This document shows, piece by piece, positions 1 to 6,146 of a DNA stretch of 6,704 bases (positions within the stretch are counted from its first letter, which is position 1; every line of letters starts with the position of its first letter). The notes beneath the pieces were generated by a model, which had not been told where the DNA came from, ran no database searches, and worked only from the letters and a program-made list of their open reading frames with translations. This stretch comes from Planctomycetota bacterium. GTDB lineage: Bacteria; Planctomycetota; J058; J103. The stretch spans positions 1-6,704 of the forward strand of contig RFJN01000140.1 in assembly GCA_003694875.1 (NCBI GenBank), in the 5' to 3' direction. The position numbers and the translations under genes were made by a program.

Positions 1-203
1 GCCCAGACGCCGTTGTAGTTGACGCCCGCGGCCATGACGTAGACCAGCACCTCCTTCGGACCCGGCTCCGGCACCGGGATCTCCTCGATCTGCATGGCCT
101 GCTCCGGCTCGCCGTGCCGCTCCTTGCGGATCACCTGCGCGAGCATGCGCGCGGGCGTCTCGCCGAGGGGGGGCAGCTGTCCGAGGGCGTATCGGTCGGT
201 CAT
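1..203 (-). CDS. ccr: Crotonyl-CoA carboxylase/reductase, N-terminal fragment (runs off left edge)
   Basis: The first 67 codons of a gene that continues beyond the left edge. Ccr is a cytoplasmic NADPH-dependent medium-chain dehydrogenase/reductase. It converts crotonyl-CoA plus CO2 to (2S)-ethylmalonyl-CoA, the committing step of the ethylmalonyl-CoA pathway. The visible part has the family's N-terminal hallmarks: PPLGETP at residues 11-17, the VIRKERHGEPEQAMQIEE stretch at 24-41, and VMAAGVNYNGVW at 56-67. The HGEPxQAMQIE and AAGVNYNGxW blocks match my memory of proteobacterial Ccr closely and separate it from ordinary quinone reductases. The second block lies in the region that, from memory, supplies a CO2-binding Asn in characterised enoyl-CoA carboxylases/reductases; that assignment is inference. 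The ATG (203-201) overlaps the ecm TGA as ATGA, which suggests translational coupling. A GAGG sits about 6 bases upstream inside ecm. The Rossmann and catalytic domains are outside the window, so intactness cannot be judged. Confidence 0.93.
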   Translation of the reverse strand, partial: MTDRYALGQLPPLGETPARMLAQVIRKERHGEPEQAMQIEEIPVPEPGPKEVLVYVMAAGVNYNGVW

Positions 204-2200
204 GGCTGGCCTCGTTTCGCAAGGGGGACGGAATCGGGATCGATCTGCGAGGCGATCGCGTCGAGGATCGCGGCGAACGCATCGAGAAGATCGCCGTCGC
301 GGGCGGTGTGCACCCGCGCGACGCCGCGGGCGAGCAGCGCCTGCGCGTCGGCCGGCGGGATCGTGCCGCCCGTGACCACGGCCGCGCGCGCACCGGCGGA
401 CGAGAGCGCGGCGAGCAGCTCCGGGACCGCGGTCATGTGCGCCCCGGACAGGATCGAGACCGCGACCGCATCCACGTCCTCGTCCGCTGCGGCGCGGGCG
501 ATCTCGGCCGGAGCGAGACGGATCCCCGCATAGATCACCTCGAGTCCGAGTTCCCGGCCGAGCACCGCGATCTGCTCGGCGGCGTTGGAGTGGCCGTCGA
601 GTCCCGGTTTCGCGACGAGAAGCCGCAGCGGGCGTCCGGCGCGCTGCGCCAGCTCGCGAGCGCGGGCGTGCAGCGTCTCGAAGCGGCGGGTCGTCACGGC
701 GCCGAGTCGCACCCCGTCCACGCCCGTCGGCGCGCGGTAGTCGCCGAACACCTCCCGCAGCGCGGCGGTCCACTCGCCGGTGCTGACCCCGGCGTGCGCG
801 CAGCGGATCGAGGCGTCGAGGATGCTCTCACCGCGGCGGGCCGCCTGCCGCAGCGCCTCGAGCGCGGCGTGGACAGCAGCCGTGTCGCGCCGGCCGCGGT
901 GCTCCTCGAGCCGCGCCACGACGGCCTGCTCGGCCGCGGGGTCGACCTGCAGCACCGCCGGCTCGAGCCCTCCGGTCAGCGGTGACGGCTCGGTCTCGGT
1001 GAAGCAGTTCTCGCCCACCTTCTTGCGCTCGCCGGTCGCGAGCGCGCGCACGCGTGCGGCCTGCGAGGCGACGAGCCGGCTCTTGAGGTAGCCGCTCGCG
1101 GTGGCGGCGACCGCACCGCCGAGCGCCTCGATCCGTGCGAGTTCCTCGCGCGCGGCCTCGACGAGCTGCGCGGTGCGACGCTCGATCACCGGCGAGCCGG
1201 CGAGGATGTCGTCGTGCTCGAGCAGATCGGTCTCGTAGGCGAGCACCTGCTGGATCCGCAGCGACCACTGCTGGTCCCAGGGCCGCGGCAGCCCGAGCGC
1301 CTCGTTCCACGCCGGCAGCTGCAGCGCGCGGGCACGCTCGCGGCCCGGCAGCAGCACCCCGAGCGCCTCGCACACGATGCGCGCCACGTTGAGTTCGGGC
1401 TGGCGTGCGGACAGATCGAGCGAGTTGACCTGCACGCCGTAGCGGAAGCGGCGCTGGCGCGGATCGTCGACGCCGTAGCGCTCGCGGGTGATCTCGTCCC
1501 ACAGCCGCGTGAACGCGCGCACCTTGCACGCCTCGTCGACAAAGCGCATGCCCGCGTTGAGGAAGAAGCTGACGCGTCCGACCACGTGCGCGAGGCGAGC
1601 GGGCTCGCGCACCTGTTCGCGCACCGCGTCGAGCACCGCGATCGCGTTGGCGAGCGCGAACGCGAGCTCCTCCACGATCGTGGCGCCCGCCTCCTGCAGG
1701 TGGTAGCTGCAGACGTTGATCGGGTTCCAGCGCGGGGTTCGCTCGGCGGCGTACACGATCAGGTCGCGCTGCAGCCGCAGCGAGGTCTCGGGATCGAAGA
1801 CGTACGTGCCGCGGGCGAGAAACTCCTTGAGCAGGTCGTTCTGCGTGGTGCCGCGCAGCGCGGCGACGTCGCAGCCGCGGCGCTCGGCGAGCGCCACGTA
1901 CAGCGCATACAGCCACGGCGCGGTCGCGTTGATCGTCATGGAGGTGTTCATGCGCTCGAGGGGGATGCCCTCGAACAGCGTCTCCATGTCGGCGATCGAG
2001 GCGACCGGCACCCCCACCCGGCCCACCTCGCCGCGCGCGCGTGGATCGTCCGGATCGAGCCCGAGCTGGGTGGGCAGATCGAACGCGATGCTGAGTCCCG
2101 TCTGGCCCTTGGCGAGGTTGGTGCGAAACAGGGCGTTGGACGCCTCGGCCGAGCTGTGGCCGGCGTAGGTGCGCATGAGCCACGGGCGGGCACGGGCCAT
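200..2200 (-). CDS. ecm: Ethylmalonyl-CoA mutase (coenzyme B12-dependent)
   Basis: A 666-residue cytoplasmic adenosylcobalamin-dependent mutase that rearranges (2R)-ethylmalonyl-CoA to (2S)-methylsuccinyl-CoA. Residues 1 to about 500 form the substrate-binding barrel and linker. Seen there are RTYAGHS at 10-16, AFDLPTQLG, STSMTINATAPW-type sequence (here NTSMTINATAPW), NVCSYHLQEAGA with His167 (the equivalent of the active-site His of methylmalonyl-CoA mutase), and ALGLPRPWDQQWSLR at 301-315. The C-terminal cobalamin domain (about 520-650) has PGLDGHSNAAEQI with Asp535 and His537 (lower axial ligand), SILSG at 582-586, and the Gly pair at 611-612. RTYAGHS rather than RQYAGFGS, and the ecm-type LPRPWDQQW block, favour Ecm over methylmalonyl-CoA mutase, as does the ccr/mch/mcd context. 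Catalytic and B12 domains share one chain, as usual for Ecm. The ATG at 2200 has GGGGAG nine bases upstream. One oddity is Ala540 where the DxHxxG motif normally has Gly. Confidence 0.93.
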   Translation of the reverse strand: MARARPWLMRTYAGHSSAEASNALFRTNLAKGQTGLSIAFDLPTQLGLDPDDPRARGEVGRVGVPVASIADMETLFEGIPLERMNTSMTINATAPWLYALYVALAERRGCDVAALRGTTQNDLLKEFLARGTYVFDPETSLRLQRDLIVYAAERTPRWNPINVCSYHLQEAGATIVEELAFALANAIAVLDAVREQVREPARLAHVVGRVSFFLNAGMRFVDEACKVRAFTRLWDEITRERYGVDDPRQRRFRYGVQVNSLDLSARQPELNVARIVCEALGVLLPGRERARALQLPAWNEALGLPRPWDQQWSLRIQQVLAYETDLLEHDDILAGSPVIERRTAQLVEAAREELARIEALGGAVAATASGYLKSRLVASQAARVRALATGERKKVGENCFTETEPSPLTGGLEPAVLQVDPAAEQAVVARLEEHRGRRDTAAVHAALEALRQAARRGESILDASIRCAHAGVSTGEWTAALREVFGDYRAPTGVDGVRLGAVTTRRFETLHARARELAQRAGRPLRLLVAKPGLDGHSNAAEQIAVLGRELGLEVIYAGIRLAPAEIARAAADEDVDAVAVSILSGAHMTAVPELLAALSSAGARAAVVTGGTIPPADAQALLARGVARVHTARDGDLLDAFAAILDAIASQIDPDSVPLAKRGQP

Positions 2201-2208
2201 GGGCGTTC

Positions 2209-2216
2209 GCTCCCCG
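2209..2216 (-). promoter_or_regulatory. Shine-Dalgarno for ecm
   Basis: On the minus strand a GGGGAG motif (2215-2210) lies nine bases before the ATG at 2200, in the 28-base gap after the mch stop. It supports the chosen ecm start. The gap is too short to hold a separate promoter or terminator, so ecm is very probably on the same transcript as mch. Confidence 0.6.
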
Positions 2217-2228
2217 CGCTGCGGTCTC

Positions 2229-3341
2229 TCAGGGCCGACGCTTGATCAGCGCGGTGCGGTCGATCTCGAAGATCTTCTCGGGGATCTTCGCCTTGCCGAG
2301 CTTGCGCTTGGCGTTCTCGCGCACGAACACGTCCTCGCCGTGCGCCTCGAGCACCGCCTCCGGCCTCACGTTCTTGAAGCCCACATGTCGCATGCGCACC
2401 CGCGCGACGCGGTGGCTGCCCTCGAACGGCTGCACCGATTCGATGCGGGTGAGGGCGGTGATCGTGTCGCCCGAGACGAGCGGCTGGGTATGGTAGCCCT
2501 CGTCGAGTTCCCACTCCCACAGCGCGTTCTCGCTCACGTCCCGGCTCGCGAGCCCGAGCACCCAGGCGAGCACGAGCCCGCCGTACACGATCGGCTCGCC
2601 GCTCATGGGGCCCTCGCGTCCGCTCGCGTAGACGCGGTCGAAGTGCAGCGGGTGGGTGTTGAGCACGCGGTAGGTCCAGCCCATGTGCTCGTCGGTGACG
2701 GTGCGACCGGCGAAGTGCACGAGCACCGTGTCCGGTTCGAGGTCCTCGGCGTAGGTGTGTCGCCCCGTGTAGATCGGGGGGATCATGGGCTGGATGGGCG
2801 GCAGCGCGCGCGGGGGATCGAGGTCGTCGGCCGCCTCGGGAAACGGCACGTCCGATACCTCCACCATGGGATCGCCCACCGGTGGCCCGTTGGGGATCAG
2901 CACCGCGCGGTCGTAGCGCAGCACGAGCTGCTGCCGCTGGTTGAGACATGCGGTGCGCAGCTTCACCACGCCGGGCTTGTCCGGCCCGCGATCGCGCACG
3001 CTGAGCACCTTCGAGAGCGAGCGCAGCGTGTCCCCCGGATAGACCGGCCGCAGCGGCTGCACCCGGCTGTAGCCGAGGTGCGCGATCGCCTGTTCGGAGT
3101 TGTTCTGCACCCCCATGCTCAGCGCCACGTTGAGCACGAGCCACGGCGAGACCACCACGTCCTCGTAGCCGTGCGCGCGGGCCGCCTCCCGGTTGAGATG
3201 GATCGGGTTGGCCTCGTGGAACGTGGTGGCGAACTCGATCGCGAGCGCGCGCGGGATGGTGAGCCCGCGCGGGTGCAGGTGCACCGCCCCCTCCTCGAAC
3301 TGCGACAGCACGCGGCCGTAGGTCGGTCGGCGGATCTTCAC
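2229..3341 (-). CDS. mch: Mesaconyl-CoA hydratase (MaoC-like double hotdog fold)
   Basis: A 370-residue cytoplasmic MaoC-type hydratase, probably mesaconyl-(C1)-CoA + H2O to (2R,3S)-beta-methylmalyl-CoA. Two hotdog repeats are visible. The first (about 15-155) contains HEANPIHLN, with Glu43 and His48 at the positions of the usual Asp and His of the D-x-N-P-x-H hydratase dyad, then PVYPGDTL at 99-106. The second (about 195-355) contains LNTHPLHFD with Asn228 and His233, then GYHTQPLVSGDTI. Tandem hotdogs and an N-T-x-x-x-H motif in the second half fit my memory of Rhodobacter Mch, which is a little shorter (about 340 residues). The GTG start at 3341 is chosen because AGGAGG lies five bases upstream and the start overlaps the mcd stop as GTGA. 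The reading frame stays open far upstream, but that stretch is mcd in another frame. The exact substrate is inferred from neighbours; a generic enoyl-CoA hydratase of this fold is the main alternative. Confidence 0.8.
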   Translation of the reverse strand: MKIRRPTYGRVLSQFEEGAVHLHPRGLTIPRALAIEFATTFHEANPIHLNREAARAHGYEDVVVSPWLVLNVALSMGVQNNSEQAIAHLGYSRVQPLRPVYPGDTLRSLSKVLSVRDRGPDKPGVVKLRTACLNQRQQLVLRYDRAVLIPNGPPVGDPMVEVSDVPFPEAADDLDPPRALPPIQPMIPPIYTGRHTYAEDLEPDTVLVHFAGRTVTDEHMGWTYRVLNTHPLHFDRVYASGREGPMSGEPIVYGGLVLAWVLGLASRDVSENALWEWELDEGYHTQPLVSGDTITALTRIESVQPFEGSHRVARVRMRHVGFKNVRPEAVLEAHGEDVFVRENAKRKLGKAKIPEKIFEIDRTALIKRRP

Positions 3342-4897
3342 GGCGTCCTCCTTCCTGCGTGCGCGCCGGCGCGCTCGCCCGGCTCGCGCAGCAGCGTGCG
3401 GGCGATCACCTTGAGCGCGAGCACCTCCTCCGCTCCCTCGAAGATCGGCAGCACGCGCGCGTCGACGAAGTAGCGGCTGACCGCGTACTCCTCGGCGTAG
3501 CCCATGCCGCCGTGCAGTTGCATGGCCTCGCGGCACACCCATTCGGCAGCCCGGCTCGCCTGGAGCTTGACCAGGCTCGCCTCCATGGCGCCCTCGCCGC
3601 GATCGAACAACCGCGCCACGTCGTAGGAGAGCCGTCGCGCGCCGGTCAGCAGTGCCGCCATGCGCGCGAGCTTGTAGCGGCTCAGCGGCTGCTCCCCGAG
3701 AAGGCGTCCGAACACCTTGCGTTCTCGGCAGTAGCGAAGCGCCTGCTCGAGCGCTGCCTCCATGAGGCCGTTGGCGCGTGCGGCCGTCTGCAGCCGTCCG
3801 CCGGCGAAGCCCGCCATCTGCAGATAGAAGCCGCGGCCTCGGCCCGCCTCGCCGCCGACGAGATTGTTCGCCGGCACGAAGTAGCGGTCGAACGCGACCT
3901 CGAAGCTGTGCATGCCGCGGTAGCCGATCGTGGGGATCGCGCGCCCCTCGATGCGTCCGCCCTCGGGCTGCGTGAAGGCGAACTCGTGGCCGCGGAAGGC
4001 GGGCTTCTCGACCACCAGGATCGAGAGTCCCTTGTGGCGCAGCGCCGGGTCGGGCTCGGTGCGCGCGAGCACCATGAGCCACTCCGCACGGCCGGCGAAG
4101 GTGGCCCACGTCTTGACGCCCGACAGCAGCCAGCCGCCGTCGGTCGGGGTTGCGCTGCACTGCAGTCCCGCCACGTCGGAGCCGTGGTCGGGCTCGGTCA
4201 CACAGACCGCCACCATGCGCTCGCCGCTCGCGATGGGGGGCAGCAGCCGCTCGCGCTGCTCCTCCGTGCCCCCCTTGAGCAGCGCCTTGGCGAGGATCTC
4301 CGGGCGGGTGATCAGCGAACCGGCCGCGCCGAGCGAGCCGCGGCTGAGCTCCTCGGTCACGAGCACCATGCCGAGGTTGTCGGGCGCCTCGTCGTCCTGA
4401 AAGCCACCATAGCGTTCGGGAATGCTCAGCCCGAAGCAGCCGAGTTCGGCGAGTTCGCCGATCAGCGACTCCGGCACGAGCTCGTCCTGGCGGTGGATGC
4501 GCTCGGCGATCGGCGCCACGTTCTCGTCGGCGAACTTGCGGAACGTCTCGCGCAGGATCCGGTGCTCCTCGTCGAGACCGCGCGGCAGCGGCGCGCCGTC
4601 GAGCAGCCGCACGGCGACGCTGTCGTAGACGTCGGTGGGCGGTGGCTCGCCCGCCGCCTCGCCGCACGCGATCACCGCGAGCGCCCGCGCGATCGCGCCC
4701 TCGGGCTGGTCGGCGGCGAAGCGTGCGAGGGCGCGGGCGGCGGCGAGTTCGGCCGCCTCGAGTGCAAGGTGGTAGCAGGCGAGCTGCTCGCGGTCCGGGT
4801 CGGCACCGCGCAGCGCGTTGCGGCGCTGCTCGAAGCGCTGTTCGGCCGCCTGCAGCGAGGCGCTTGCCTCCGGCGGGGCGGGGCTGGCATCGGTCAT
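3338..4897 (-). CDS. mcd: Methylsuccinyl-CoA dehydrogenase (acyl-CoA dehydrogenase family)
   Basis: A 519-residue FAD enzyme that should oxidise (2S)-methylsuccinyl-CoA to mesaconyl-(C1)-CoA, passing electrons to an electron-transfer flavoprotein. Residues 1 to about 105 are an Ala/Glu/Arg-rich, probably helical N-terminal extension absent from ordinary acyl-CoA dehydrogenases but typical of Mcd. The dehydrogenase core follows: LDEEHRILRETFRKFADENV, ELAELGCFGLSIPERYGG, VTEELSRG, the flavin/substrate motif VTEPDHGSD with Glu235, GYRGMHSFEVAFD, the QLHGGMGYAEEY signature, and IFEGAEEV with Glu487 at the catalytic-base position. A short Arg/Gly-rich tail ends the protein. Start: the ATG at 4897 is the first Met consistent with family length, and a purine-rich AAGGAGAG lies upstream at a somewhat long spacing. 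The frame remains open to 5254, but that would run into the divergent gene. It heads the operon; its last codons carry the ribosome-binding site of mch. A generic acyl-CoA dehydrogenase is unlikely in this context. Confidence 0.9.
   Translation of the reverse strand: MTDASPAPPEASASLQAAEQRFEQRRNALRGADPDREQLACYHLALEAAELAAARALARFAADQPEGAIARALAVIACGEAAGEPPPTDVYDSVAVRLLDGAPLPRGLDEEHRILRETFRKFADENVAPIAERIHRQDELVPESLIGELAELGCFGLSIPERYGGFQDDEAPDNLGMVLVTEELSRGSLGAAGSLITRPEILAKALLKGGTEEQRERLLPPIASGERMVAVCVTEPDHGSDVAGLQCSATPTDGGWLLSGVKTWATFAGRAEWLMVLARTEPDPALRHKGLSILVVEKPAFRGHEFAFTQPEGGRIEGRAIPTIGYRGMHSFEVAFDRYFVPANNLVGGEAGRGRGFYLQMAGFAGGRLQTAARANGLMEAALEQALRYCRERKVFGRLLGEQPLSRYKLARMAALLTGARRLSYDVARLFDRGEGAMEASLVKLQASRAAEWVCREAMQLHGGMGYAEEYAVSRYFVDARVLPIFEGAEEVLALKVIARTLLREPGERAGAHAGRRTP
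3342..3356 (-). promoter_or_regulatory. Strong Shine-Dalgarno for mch, embedded in the mcd 3' end
   Basis: Read on the minus strand this is AGGAAGGAGG (3356-3347), five bases before the GTG at 3341. The AGGAGG core perfectly complements the 16S rRNA tail. It decides the GTG start of mch, which otherwise has an open frame extending upstream. It lies inside the last codons of mcd, where it encodes the tandem AGG-AGG arginine pair just before the Thr-Pro-stop. Confidence 0.85.
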
Positions 4898-4936
4898 GGT
4901 GCTCGGGCTCTCTCCTTCGGTCCCGCGGGCGCGGCA

Positions 4937-4966
4937 AGCGTAGCAGAAGCGTCCGAAGGCGCGCAA
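4937..4966 (-). promoter_or_regulatory. Weak candidate promoter for the mcd-mch-ecm-ccr operon
   Basis: On the minus strand TTGCGC (4966-4961) and TACGCT (4942-4937) are separated by 18 bases and would place transcription start about 30 bases before the mcd ATG. Each hexamer matches its sigma-70 consensus at only three of six positions, so this is a suggestion based on spacing and location, not a firm call. Confidence 0.2.
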
Positions 4967-5018
4967 CGCGGGCGGGAAGGGGGCAGCGGCCGCTCGGCGG
5001 AAGGCGGGCTTGCGCGCC
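4959..5018. repeat. 9-base inverted repeat in the divergent intergenic region
   Basis: GGCGCGCAA at 4959-4967 and its exact reverse complement TTGCGCGCC at 5010-5018, with 42 bases between. The flanks do not extend the match. In DNA this GC-rich a 9-base match may be chance, but the location between divergent starts is where an operator pair would sit. Confidence 0.35.
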
Positions 5019-5080
5019 GATGATGTAGCATGGCGAGGCGAGTTGTGCGGTGGAGACGAGGCCTCCGAGAGCCATGGGGG

Positions 5081-5087
5081 GGAGGGG
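5081..5087 (+). promoter_or_regulatory. Shine-Dalgarno for the glycoside-hydrolase-like gene
   Basis: GGAGGGG lies six bases before the ATG at 5094. It favours this start over the in-frame ATG at 5010, which would add 28 polar residues ahead of the signal peptide. Confidence 0.7.
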
Positions 5088-5093
5088 CCGCTC

Positions 5094-6146
5094 ATGAACG
5101 ACGTCGGGGCGGGAAGCGGTTTCTTGCGCCACGGTGCGCGGCTGGCAGCGATCCTCGTGCTGTGTGCGGCCAGCGCGCATGCGAGCCCGGCCGGCGACGG
5201 TCTCGTGGCGACGCTGTGGGACGCGTGGTCGGTCGCCGACGGGCTGCGGTGCAATCGGATGGCGAGCGATCTCGGCGCGCGGCAGATCAGTTACCTCGTG
5301 CACCTGCGGCAGCGGGACCGGCGCGCGGCTGCGGTGTACTGGTACGGGACGAGGCCGGGAGAGCCGCTCGAGAGGGCGCCCGGCTTCGACGCGTTGCGGA
5401 TCGCGGTCGCGGACGCGCACACGCGCGGTCTGTCGGTGACGCTCGTGCCGTTTCTGCGCGCCGAGTCCGGCACGCAGCGGCACCGGTTCTGGCCCGACGA
5501 CCGCGAGGCGTGGTTTCGCAGCTACGGTGCGAGGCTGCAGGAACTCGCGCGCTTTGCCGAACGCAACGGGGTCGGGGAACTGCTCGTGGGCAGCGAGCTG
5601 ACGCTGCTGTACCGCGACACCGCCCGCTGGCGAGCGTTGATCCGGCGCGTGCGCCGCGTCTTCTCCGGGCACCTGACCGCGAGCGCGCAGTTCTGGACGT
5701 ATCCGCTCGTGGGGTTCTGGGACGCGCTCGACAGCGTGGGGGTGAGCGGCTACTTCCGACTCGTTCCGTGGCGCGGGATCCGGTCGACGGCGCTCATGGA
5801 GCGGCTGTGGCGCGCGCACAAGGCGGCGCTGCTCGCCTTCTGTCGCGCCCGCGGCAAGCCGCTGACGTTCTGCGAGGTGGGCTACCCGGCCACCGACGTG
5901 GCGGCGTTCATACCGTGGGATTTCACCTGGGAGCGACGCCACTACGATCCCGCCCTGCAGGCGCGCTGCTTCGAGGCGTTCCGCCGCGTGTGGGCGGACG
6001 AGCGGCGGTTGCGCCGGTTCTCGGTCTGGGGGCTCGAGCCGCCCGAACGCGATCGGCGACTGCGGGGGGGCAAGGGGTTCAACCCCGTCGGCAAGCCCGC
6101 CGAGGCGGTGTTGCGGCGTCTGTTCGCCGAGAGGCCGGCGGGGTGA
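5094..6146 (+). CDS. Secreted glycoside hydrolase-like TIM-barrel protein (GH113-like)
   Basis: A 350-residue exported protein. Residues 1-30 form a signal peptide: a short n-region with Arg12/Arg16, a hydrophobic core (ARLAAILVLCAAS), and an AHA|SP cleavage site after residue 30. The Cys in the core lacks a proper lipobox, so the protein is likely released into the periplasm or medium. The mature part looks like a (beta/alpha)8 barrel. Seen are a strand-like SVTLVPFLR, then GVGELLVGSELTLLYRD with Glu168 at the position of a clan GH-A acid/base, and LTFCEVGYPATDVAAFIPWDFTWE with Glu261 at the nucleophile position. The GSEL/EVGYP pair and the following WDFTWE resemble GH113 mannanase-type and related uncharacterised enzymes. 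Substrate is unknown. Start at 5094 is supported by the ribosome-binding site and signal peptide. The stop overlaps the next gene as GTGA, so the two are probably co-translated. An alternative is a catalytically inactive sugar-binding barrel. Confidence 0.72.
   Translation: MNDVGAGSGFLRHGARLAAILVLCAASAHASPAGDGLVATLWDAWSVADGLRCNRMASDLGARQISYLVHLRQRDRRAAAVYWYGTRPGEPLERAPGFDALRIAVADAHTRGLSVTLVPFLRAESGTQRHRFWPDDREAWFRSYGARLQELARFAERNGVGELLVGSELTLLYRDTARWRALIRRVRRVFSGHLTASAQFWTYPLVGFWDALDSVGVSGYFRLVPWRGIRSTALMERLWRAHKAALLAFCRARGKPLTFCEVGYPATDVAAFIPWDFTWERRHYDPALQARCFEAFRRVWADERRLRRFSVWGLEPPERDRRLRGGKGFNPVGKPAEAVLRRLFAERPAG
6129..6134 (+). promoter_or_regulatory. Shine-Dalgarno for the lipoprotein gene
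   Basis: GAGAGG lies eight bases before the GTG at 6143, inside the last codons of the hydrolase gene. It favours the GTG over the ATG at 6179 and supports translational coupling of the pair. Confidence 0.5.

Larger units (their letters stand above)
4898..5093. promoter_or_regulatory. Divergent intergenic region between mcd and the hydrolase gene
   Basis: These 196 bases separate the start codons of two divergent transcription units and must hold the promoter of the acetyl-CoA-assimilation operon, and probably that of the hydrolase gene. No strong consensus sigma-70 promoter is visible on either strand. A 9-base inverted repeat, GGCGCGCAA (4959-4967) and TTGCGCGCC (5010-5018), is separated by 42 bases. 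The rest is GC-rich with several GGCGG and GGAAGG runs and no convincing open frame. Possible regulator binding is inference only. Confidence 0.6.

Noticed and set aside
2201..2228. Possible terminator or internal promoter between mch and ecm.
   Set aside because: Only 28 bases, taken up by the ecm ribosome-binding site, with no hairpin followed by a T run.
1214..2245. Long plus-strand open frame opposite ecm.
   Set aside because: It mirrors a strongly supported gene, has His/Arg/Ala-rich content with no motifs, and is explained by third-position GC bias.
2169..3473. Long plus-strand open frame opposite mch.
   Set aside because: Same antisense artefact; no family motifs and no ribosome-binding site seen.
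3359..5023. A 554-codon plus-strand open frame opposite mcd.
   Set aside because: The minus strand carries clear acyl-CoA dehydrogenase signatures throughout; the plus frame is compositional.
5010..5093. Alternative ATG at 5010 for the hydrolase gene.
   Set aside because: It would place 28 polar residues before an otherwise standard signal peptide and has no good ribosome-binding site.
4898..5254. In-frame upstream extension of mcd to a Met at 5254.
   Set aside because: It would cross the entire intergenic region and overlap the signal-peptide end of the divergent gene. Its sequence has no similarity to the Mcd N-terminus, and the 519-residue product already has near-normal family length.
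3342..5942. The mch reading frame stays open upstream for about 2.6 kb on the minus strand, giving a possible 1237-residue protein.
   Set aside because: This stretch overlaps mcd and the divergent hydrolase gene in other frames and reads as Arg/Ala/Pro-rich sequence with no domain. It is open because high GC removes stop codons. The strong ribosome-binding site before the GTG at 3341 marks the true start.
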